Shown in pieces: positions 56,881-64,000 of a stretch of 64,000 nucleotides of DNA. Position numbers and translations under genes: made by a program. The notes under the pieces were generated by a model. That model made no database searches. It had not been told where the DNA came from and worked only from the letters and a program-made list of their open reading frames with translations. The stretch covers positions 17,842,501-17,906,500 of the forward strand of contig NC_092660.1 in assembly GCF_032118995.1 (NCBI RefSeq), read 5' to 3'. The DNA comes from Asterias amurensis. Its lineage: Eukaryota; Echinodermata; Asteroidea; Forcipulatida; Asteriidae. The first letter of the stretch is position 1. The number at the start of each line of letters is the position of its first letter.

Positions 56881-57187
56881 CTATTTTTATACCATCGGTC
56901 CCCCCTTTGGTTGGTAAGTTGTTTTCAACAGCTACTTCATTTTTTTCGCAATATGTTTTTGATACAAACATCTATTGAGCGAAACGGTAGATAAAGGTGA
57001 AGTTTTTCCTTGCCTATAATCAAAATACATTGTTGAGGTGAATTGAATTAAAAACATTTACAAAAAATTTACTACAAACAACATCGATGATGGATATTGT
57101 ACATTAGTTGGATTACAGCTCGTCGACCATACACATCATAAATGAATTAATATTATCAATATAAAATAAGGTATAAAGTTGCAATAT

Positions 57188-57193
57188 TTTATT
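57188..57193 (-). terminator. PLA2-2 polyadenylation signal
   Basis: A minus-strand AATAAA about 100 bases past the stop codon at 57294, in an AT-rich 3' UTR. It is the nearest canonical signal. Confidence 0.6.
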
Positions 57194-57293
57194 GCCAAAG
57201 CCAGTTCGGCAAAGTGATGATGAATGCAAAATTATAAGACAGAAAGTTTTCTGAGAATGTTAATTGCGGTCACCAAATGCATGACCCAAACTC

Positions 57294-60200
57294 TTAATTC
57301 AAGCAAGTTGTGTGCTTGTGGTAATCGATATAACTGGGAGAAAATGTGTTTCTGTTTCTCTTGAAGCAGATGGCGGCATCTCTGTCGCATTTGCACAGTC
57401 CTTCTGCGCAATCTGTCTTCTGACCGATGATAAACTTCTCCAGCCACCCGTACCTCCGTGATCGCTCTGAAAATAATCGTTTAAGATAGAGTCATAATAA
57501 CAATAGTGGCTTATTATATACTGCACATATCCGTCACTCAGTGGCGCTCCATACGCTTTAACATACAGTAGTTTCATGCAAGGTATGTCGGACCATGGTC
57601 TACCTCCATATTTTCTTCCTTCAGTTCAGTTCAGTAACATTTATTTTCAATGCTGTCACAACACAATAATACACTTTTTTTGGATTATAAGATCTATACT
57701 CCTCTATAGTACCATGTGGTGCAATATGCTGCCAATCAACCATGAACACCGGGGCGAACCTCTTCTCTTTTCGATAATTGCACTGGGTTCATTTACGTGC
57801 GTTACAGCACACGGGACCAACGGCTTAACGTCCCATCCGAAGGACGAAGCATTGTGTTTAACTGTCTTGCTTATAAAGACACAAGTGTCACGACAAGTTA
57901 CGAAAATTTTCTTGTGGAGAACCCCTGCAAGAATTCCCACATGCATGGTCATAGAAACCCTTTATTTTCTGTATACCCCTTGGTCTTAATAGAGTACCTA
58001 ATTTTAACATCTCAATACTATAATCACACACTTACTGCATGTAATTTGTGGGTTATTGGTACCACAGTTTGCCTGGCTGCTTTGGTACACCATGATGTAC
58101 ACATCACCAGTCTCCTTGTCGCACTTGCCCGAGCTCTTCATCCTGGAGTAGCACCGATCATGGTTGTAACAGCACCTAAAACAACATGGGACGAGAAAAC
58201 GGCGGGAAAGTGAAATTTGGCGGGAAAGTTGAGTCATTGTGACTTATCAATGATGAGCCTGTGGCAACAAGGATGTCTGGAGGTTTATGACGAATCTTAT
58301 TGCGTTAACATTTTAAGTTGTACAGCTATGACGTATGGGCTTGAAAGTAGCGTCACCAATGACGGTGTAGTGTACGTCTGTTCCTTCCAAACCACCCGCC
58401 AAATGTCAACCTCCCGGGACCAGAAACAGCATCGCTACAAATTAATAGTTACCTGTCTGTTGCGTCAACTGGCGTTCCTCCCCCACCGAATCCACAGTAA
58501 CATCCATAGCCGTTATAATCCAGTGGATTTCCTCCCACGGCACAAGCGATCATCAGCGCGAACTGCGGCACGGAGCGTTTCTGCCTTGTGGCACATTCCC
58601 CTGTTGAAAGGGACATAAGAGGTCACTATAATCCCACTAAAATAATGTTAAAATGTACCTTACATACAGGCACTGGACACATCAGGGCCCAATTTCATAG
58701 AGCTGCTAAGCACACAAATTTGCTTAGCATGAAATTTTTGCCTTGATAAACACAGGATCACCAACCAAATTTCCATGTGATTTTCAGGGTAGGCAAACAA
58801 TAGCTGAATACCAGTAAAAAGCAATTTGCAACAAATGGAAATTTTGTTGGTAATCTTGTTTTTATCAAGGAAGAAATTTCATGCTAAGCAAATCTGTGTG
58901 CTTAGCAGCTCTATGAAATTGGGCCCTGGTGATTGTCACTACCAGTATTACCACTTGGTGTATCCCAGCATATGCATTCAATAACAAATCCGTCAAAATT
59001 TTGACTCAATAATTGGTCATCGAAGTTGCAAGAGAGTGATGAAAGGAAAACCCCCCTGTTGAACAAATTGGTGTGCTTTCAGAAAATGACTGAATATTTT
59101 TTAACACTTATTTGAGAATTGACCTCTTTTAAAAAAAGTGTTTTTGTATGTCTGGCCGTTTTACAGGCTTTATGCAAAACAGCCCCATATACCATATTTA
59201 TTTGATTTATCCTGCTCACTTATATTAATGTAAATTTCGCTGCGGTCTAAATCTAACCGACTTGAGCAGCCTAAAATAAGTAATTGCTTCCCCATGCAAT
59301 TTGGCCAAGGCTTCTAACGCACAGAGCTGTGACATTTCTTTTAACACTTCTTTTCTTAATTTACTCTCAATTTAAATTCTCCTGTTCATTATCCTCCGCG
59401 AGGTACAGTAGTATCCCAGGCGTATTGATATAGGCTTTGACTATATGCATTTATAATAAAGGGATTGTTTTTCTGTACCCTTTTTTTTGCTGACACATCT
59501 CGAGAAACATAGACACTAATTAAGGCATGGTAGTCAAAACCATGTCTCCATCAAGCATTGAATTGAGACATTGCTAAGAACATTTCTGCTAACAGACTGT
59601 AATCGGGGAAATAATAGAAAAGACATGTTTTTTACAAATTGTTTGTGAAAACTGCTTGTTATAAGCTTTGCCAAGGAGGTGCAATAACACCTGGCTTTCC
59701 TTAATTTTAATTGATGTCCTGTATGGGCCCAATTTCATAAAGCATGTAAGCACAAAAACTTACTAAGCATAGACAAAACATTGCTTAGCAGAAACACCAT
59801 CCAAAAGTCCATAAAGTTTACATTGCATATAGGATTTGAGGCATCGCATGGTGAGGTATCAATGTATCTTTGGTTTGCGGTAACACCATGTGTGTATCTA
59901 ATTGCCAGGTAGAGTTTGTTCTTAGGGAACTGTCTTGTTTACATTGCTGTGTACTATCTGAGAGCCGAAAATGAAAACTTTGAAAAGGTACTGTAATATA
60001 ATTTCTTGTTTTTGTTTTAGTGTGCCAGTTTTTTGGCAAAATGGGTTGTCCACTTTTGGTCCTCCGGCGGGTGCCCCACACATTTGTTGCTTGGCATACA
60101 AATTTGCTAAGCAGTGAGTCCTGCCTAACAGCTTTATGTAACTATGCCCAGTGTCTAATAATTATTTTGATCTCATTTACAAACTACCGGGTCGCCAAAC

Positions 60201-60299
60201 AAACAAAAATAAGAAACAAATTTCACTATACTCACCGTTAGATATGATCGCCAAAACGCAGACCGTCCACACAAGAAGTGCTGATAATTTTCCCGCCAT
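57294..60299 (-). CDS. Secreted phospholipase A2 (asteroid group I-like), paralogue 2, four exons
   Basis: Tandem sister of the gene at 52065-55331. Exons in transcript order: 60236-60299, 58453-58600, 58036-58175, 57294-57466; 174 codons plus stop, with exons 2-4 of exactly the same lengths (148, 140, 173) and the same phases as the sister. It has a signal peptide at residues 1-21 and a Lys-Arg cleavage site at 29-30. The calcium loop is YGCYCGFGG, with the usual Tyr and the following Gly-Gly-Gly-Gly-Thr-Pro. The catalytic pair His76-Asp77 sits in CCYNHDRCY, with Asp145 in CKCDRDAA. The C-terminus differs from the sister's, ending in a His/Thr-rich stretch. The mature chain is more basic after the CCYNHDRCY helix ([11 protein letters not shown], where the sister has LLERTGLCDDD). 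It is intact and probably a digestive or secreted enzyme. Confidence 0.96.
57495..57910 (-). repeat. Retroposon / SINE relic in PLA2-2 intron 3
   Basis: 'aatagtggcttattatatac ... cgtcactcagtggcgctcca' matches the tail repeat at 3820-3870, and 'cacaagtgtcacgacaagtt' matches the SINE body. The 137-138-residue open frames across it are by-products. Confidence 0.6.
58685..58926. mobile_element. Family G element, best copy (about 60-bp inverted ends)
   Basis: GGGCCCAATTTCATAGAGCTG at the left and CAGCTCTATGAAATTGGGCCC at the right are exact inverses. Complementarity continues inward for about 60 bases ('tttgcttagcatgaaattt'). It lies in PLA2-2 intron 1, about 85 bases from exon 2. Confidence 0.9.
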
Positions 60300-60384
60300 T
60301 ATTGCACACTCTTCTCACCCCGTCTAAAAAGTTCGTGCCAACTTTTTCGCTGCACTGACACTAAAGTTTGGAACTCTCGTTAGT

Positions 60385-60391
60385 CTTTATA
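60385..60391 (-). promoter_or_regulatory. PLA2-2 TATA box
   Basis: TATAAAG on the minus strand about 86-92 bases upstream of the start codon, implying a 5' UTR of about 60 bases. The flanking sequence aligns with the PLA2-1 upstream region, where the TATA word is missing. Confidence 0.65.
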
Positions 60392-60742
60392 AAAAAACCG
60401 AAAACCAACTTCAAACCTTATACCGGTGGTGTATAAATGCTACACGGTTCAAGTTATATATGACTCATCGCTGTAAATTTGTAGCACAGGAACTTCGTTG
60501 AGGTTGAAATTATTTTGGTAACATGGAAATGACGCACAGTTACTTTAAATGTCAACTGTTATGGCCGTGTCTGGTCCGATGTTTCCCCAATGTAAACTGC
60601 AAGACCGTCGACATTAGAACGAGTCAGAAGAAAGTACTTATATGGGCCGGGGAAAATACTTTTGTTTTAGCAGCACGCCGAACACACTTTTTAACCACAG
60701 AGCTATATTGAAGCACAACAATGTATGATAACTTTTGTTTAT

Positions 60743-61456
60743 ATTATAGGTTTTCTCGGCCAATTTCGGAAAAAGCGCAGCCAATTTAACCGTCAAGCTA
60801 TTCTATTTCACGCGAAATCGAATGCTACTGAAAAGGGTCATTAGATTTCGTTTTATGATTAGTCAAATGTAATGTTGCGTCAGACGATTTAACAAAATAA
60901 TCATTCAATTTAACAATTCATCAAAGCAGCATTCAAATTCAGTCGCTTCTTGAAGCGTGTGTGTCTCGAAAAAGAATGACAATACACTAAATTGAACATA
61001 GTGATAAAGGGATTTGACTCGACTCAAAACGAAATTGAATGGCCGAATTCTGAATTTGAAACGCAGTAACAACTAGAGAGGCAAAACAGCTTTAATTCGA
61101 ACGCATGAAAATGAAATTGGCTGCCCATTTGCCGAATTTGACCGAGAAAACCTATATTAGGCCTAACATGGAAATACGAAGTACATGGTTGTTTTGTTTT
61201 GCTTCTCTCTTATAAGAACATTCATGTTATAAAGAGGTAACACGCCTTAAGGAGCGTCTGCGAATTCGAATGCTGCTTTGATGAATTGTTGATTTGAAAG
61301 ATTATTTTTTTTAAATCGAATGACGCAACATTACATTTGACTAATCATAAAATGAAATCGAATAACTGTTTTCAGTAGCATTCGATTTCGCGCGAAAAAG
61401 AAAAGCTTGGTGGTTAAATTGGCTGCTCAGTAACCGAAGGCCGAGAAAAACCTATA
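60743..61456. mobile_element. Fold-back element with about 200-bp inverted arms
   Basis: 'tataggttttctcggcc' at the left is answered by 'ggccgagaaaaacctata' at the right. Inward, 'gcgaaatcgaatgctactga' pairs with 'cagtagcattcgatttcgcg', 'atgattagtcaaatgtaatg' with 'cattacatttgactaatcat', and 'aattcatcaaagcagcattc' with 'gaatgctgctttgatgaatt'. The centre of about 300 bases is AT-rich and non-coding. Confidence 0.9.
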
Positions 61457-61866
61457 CCATTAGTGAGTCCAGTGTTTCTATGTCCAAGATTTTGAATAGG
61501 ATTATCCAACTTTTAGACTAACGCCAACCTTGTAATCATACATTTATTATAACGTTAAAAAGAAGGGTTTGGCAGCATGCCGAGCGGAAGGGTTGGGCGG
61601 GAAGGAACAGACAACCCTCGCCAATCAAGCAGGAAACGTGAAAATCCCATCCAATATACGTGGGCGGAACTTTGCGCCCAAACACCGGCACATGCCATCA
61701 ACAATGGAGCTTCAAAATGTCAACCCATCACTCCGATGCAGATTGCCATAGGGCCAAACTATCTCGCTCTTGGTGTATACTTTGAGCGTCTGCTGGGTAT
61801 CCATTATAATATTTGTAAGCATGTAAATATAATAATGTAATTATTCACTACGACTACGAATCTCCT

Positions 61867-62206
61867 TAAAGGCAGTAGACACTATTGGTAATTACTCAAA
61901 ATAGTAATTGTCATAAAACCTCACTTGGTAACGAGTAATGAGGGGAGGTTGATAGTATAATACAATGTGAGAAACGGCTCCCTCTGAAGTGACGTAGTTT
62001 TCGAGAAAGAAGTTATTTTCCACGGATTTTTTTTCGAGACCTCAAGTTTAGAATTTGAGGTCTTGAAATCAAGCATCTGAAAGCACACAACAACGTGTGA
62101 CAAATTTTCACATGTTTGATATTCTATGCATATTGTTCTGAGATTCATCAAGTCAGAAAGACTGCTGTCCGACATTTACCAATTATAGTGTCCATTGTCT
62201 TTAAGT
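61867..62206. mobile_element. Family A MITE, copy 9 (internally deleted)
   Basis: Typical termini 'ttaaaggcagtagacactat' and 'tagtgtccattgtctttaa'. It lacks the stretch of about 50 bases normally found before the 'tttcaca(g/t)g' box. Confidence 0.85.
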
Positions 62207-62269
62207 ATGGGATGCGAGGTTAAAGGTACACCTGGCCAGCCGAATCTTGCCAGGTGCACATAGGCCGAT

Positions 62270-62672
62270 ATCTTGTGTTATATAACTGACATACAGATCA
62301 TTGTCATTTGATCTTGTGTTATATAACTGACATACAGATCCTTGTCATTTGATTGGGTGGAACTTACTTCACGTGACATTCACTATTACTCCCATCTGCA
62401 CCGGCGATCAAAAAGACCTATTCGCCCATGGGGAATAGCATTTCCCATTCAACAGTTGGGATCATCCTTGTTCCCAATGTTTTTGAGCAGTACAGCGCCA
62501 CTGCGCCGCCAAAGGAGCACCTGTGCAAAAGGTTGTGATCCGATTTGTGCATTGTTGCCGCTACGCGGCGATACTATGAGTTTGGATGTCAGTAATTTGT
62601 GTGATTTTTCATAATGTTTTACTTTTAAAATACATCAAAATGACAAGGATCTATATGTCAGTTATATAAAAC
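62270..62672. mobile_element. Inverted-repeat element with a doubled left end
   Basis: 'atcttgtgttatataactgacatacagatc' occurs twice in tandem (about 62270-62350). Its inverse, 'gatctatatgtcagttatat', appears at about 62648-62670, along with 'caaaatgacaag' against 'cttgtcatttg'. The interior holds an unconserved open frame. Confidence 0.7.
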
Positions 62673-63201
62673 AAATATATATATTAACAATTCATGCTAA
62701 GCAAATTTTGAACTCCATGAACTTGGCTCCTTGTGGGGAAGTCACGTGACGGAACCATTGCCTCAGTATATGCACAAACACGTTTAAAAAAATCCCCCTA
62801 GCCACACAGTCGATACATTATGCATTTGGTGTAACATTTATTGCAAGCATTTTGTTCTGATACAGGTTAGTACACAATAATCATGCTTTCGGAATAATCT
62901 AAGTACGCATGCTGAAGTCACAGAAACATGAAGATGAGTCAAAATTTGCATTTATGATTTTGTCTGCACTTCTAAACAACGAAGGTCGAACTGAAAACCT
63001 TGTTATTGTAAATGTTAAATGGAATTATGCCAATTGAACACGCAAATAATTTACTCTGCAAGAATGAGAACAGAGCCGTATTTGCATCATCAATCAAACA
63101 ACCAGCATGGTGAACACACAGAGTGCCAGACCATACACTGCACGGCTGTGCTTCGTTTGGACCTAAAATGAGGGCCAACAACCACGTGACCAAATAAATC
63201 T

Positions 63202-63388
63202 GGACCCAATTTCATAAAGTTGTTACGCAGAAAATACCGTTTGACGATTTCTTTTGCTATTGGCAGATTGAGTGGGGTACCAGTCACAACAGTGTAAATC
63301 TAAGTAATTTTGGCTGGTAACCTGTTTATGTTGAGCAATACTTTTCTGTGCTAAATTTCTGTGCTTACATGATTTATAAAATTGGGCC
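63202..63388. mobile_element. Family G element near the right edge
   Basis: 'gacccaatttcataaagttg' at the left and 'atttataaaattgggcct' at the right, with the typical 'taccagtcacaacagtgtaa' interior. Confidence 0.7.
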
Positions 63389-64000
63389 TTGGTCACACTT
63401 TGTAAGAACTCTCTCGATTTTGAACAGAAATAATGGTTTTTAATCTCAATATAGTCGCAACTTTCTTAATTCGAAGCTCTGGTATAGACCAAGCAGGCCA
63501 ACTTTAATCAAGATTGAACACACATTGACGAGCAATATAGGCTTATAATTAATAACAGAATGTGTGTATATGTTATGTTAAAAGGTTACAATACTTTTCG
63601 CACAATATTATTATAATAAAATATATACAGGATATCATGGAAAATAGAAATTATGAAGTATACATAACGATGGGTAGCTCGTAATTAAAGTGGCAGGATA
63701 CTGACACTTAGAATTTGGTACATCATGAAGAAACTGGCAACATTTTTATATATTGCGGATGTGATGTTGGACTTGGCTGTACTACAACCTGGATGCTGGT
63801 GTGGCATTTAAACGTGCTTGCCATCGCCGTGGTGCATCAAGCGATGCTGCACGGGCGCGATTTTTTGTAAGTTTCAGGAAATGTTAAATTTTATGACAAC
63901 ATCTGTTTTCAGGATAACCGTCCATGTCAAATGGAAAGGTCTACATTGTCAACATAGTCTTTATTCAAGGCGCAAGGATACCCATGGTGGGTCATCGTGC

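Larger units (their letters stand above)
55332..57293. other. Intergenic region between the PLA2 genes
   Basis: The first 130 bases are the PLA2-1 promoter region, similar to that of PLA2-2. Then come a SINE-like fragment at 56130-56200 (GATGGATAGTTCAGTTGGCAGAGC), half of a family C element at about 56255-56400, an inverted 'gaaacgtcagcc' type repeat at 56765-56880, and the PLA2-2 3' UTR with AATAAA at 57188-57193. No gene seen. Confidence 0.65.
60300..64000. other. Region upstream of PLA2-2 to the window end
   Basis: No gene recognised. It holds the PLA2-2 promoter, a long-armed fold-back element (60743-61456), an unassigned GC-richer stretch at 61570-61780, a family A MITE (61867-62206), an inverted-repeat element (62270-62672) and a family G element (63202-63388). 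The last 300 bases contain a 28-codon plus-strand frame at about 63724-63810 that I could not identify. Confidence 0.6.

Noticed and set aside
57576..58213. Overlapping plus-strand open frames of 137-138 residues
   Set aside because: They are antisense to PLA2-2 exon 3 and a SINE relic; no independent gene evidence.
61577..61840. 87-residue plus-strand open frame considered as a first exon
   Set aside because: No domain, no clear donor continuing to another exon, and no conserved start context.
62342..62614. 90-residue plus-strand open frame
   Set aside because: It lies wholly inside an inverted-repeat element and has no recognisable domain.
63724..63810. 28-codon plus-strand frame with a hydrophobic start and two cysteines, considered as a peptide precursor
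   Set aside because: It is too short, has no cleavage site or match I can name, and its continuation lies outside the window or is absent.

Overview
This is a eukaryotic, metazoan genomic window of AT-rich, intron-rich DNA. Four protein-coding genes, all on the minus strand, are scattered through a dense field of short non-autonomous repeats. The gene set suggests an echinoderm, most probably a sea star: it holds one Hook gene of invertebrate type, an SLC35D nucleotide-sugar transporter, and two tandem secreted phospholipases A2 with the short calcium loop and dibasic propeptide site expected of the asteroid digestive (group I-like) enzymes. The organism call is an inference. The gene identities rest on exon-by-exon reading in which every exon joins in frame and nearly all splice sites are consensus.

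Layout, left to right. (1) 319-30174: a complete Hook gene of 18 coding exons and 726 codons. The first codon is at 30174 and the stop at 319-321, so transcription runs leftwards and the 3' UTR leaves the window. (2) 30175-37118: intergenic DNA made largely of MITE-like elements. (3) 37119-50756: a complete SLC35D1/D2-type UDP-sugar transporter of 12 coding exons and 370 residues. Its last intron carries a 25-bp minisatellite invaded by two fold-back elements, and a 31-bp minisatellite. Its start codon lies inside a perfect TISU/YY1 motif. (4) 52065-55331 and 57294-60299: two four-exon secreted PLA2 paralogues of 175 and 174 residues with identical intron phases, recognisably related introns and related proximal promoters. 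(5) 60300-64000: upstream DNA with a long-armed fold-back element, a TTAA element and another inverted-repeat element. No gene was recognised there.

The repeat content is the most distinctive property. Several families end in TTAA at both ends (a 380-bp family with nine copies, a 375-bp family with three, a roughly 370-bp palindromic family, a 350-bp fold-back family, and a 333-bp single copy). A small 'TAGACCCA' family is flanked by near-perfect 9-bp duplications. There are also 222-226-bp inverted-repeat elements, 'gggcccaattt' elements, 'gcctgggcgact' elements, tRNA-derived SINEs and one non-LTR retrotransposon 3' end. Several touch gene structure: a TTAA element begins at intron position +6 of Hook exon 10, and two decayed partial copies of Hook exon 18 lie in its last intron. 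I saw no previously undescribed biochemical system. The noteworthy items concern gene and repeat architecture.
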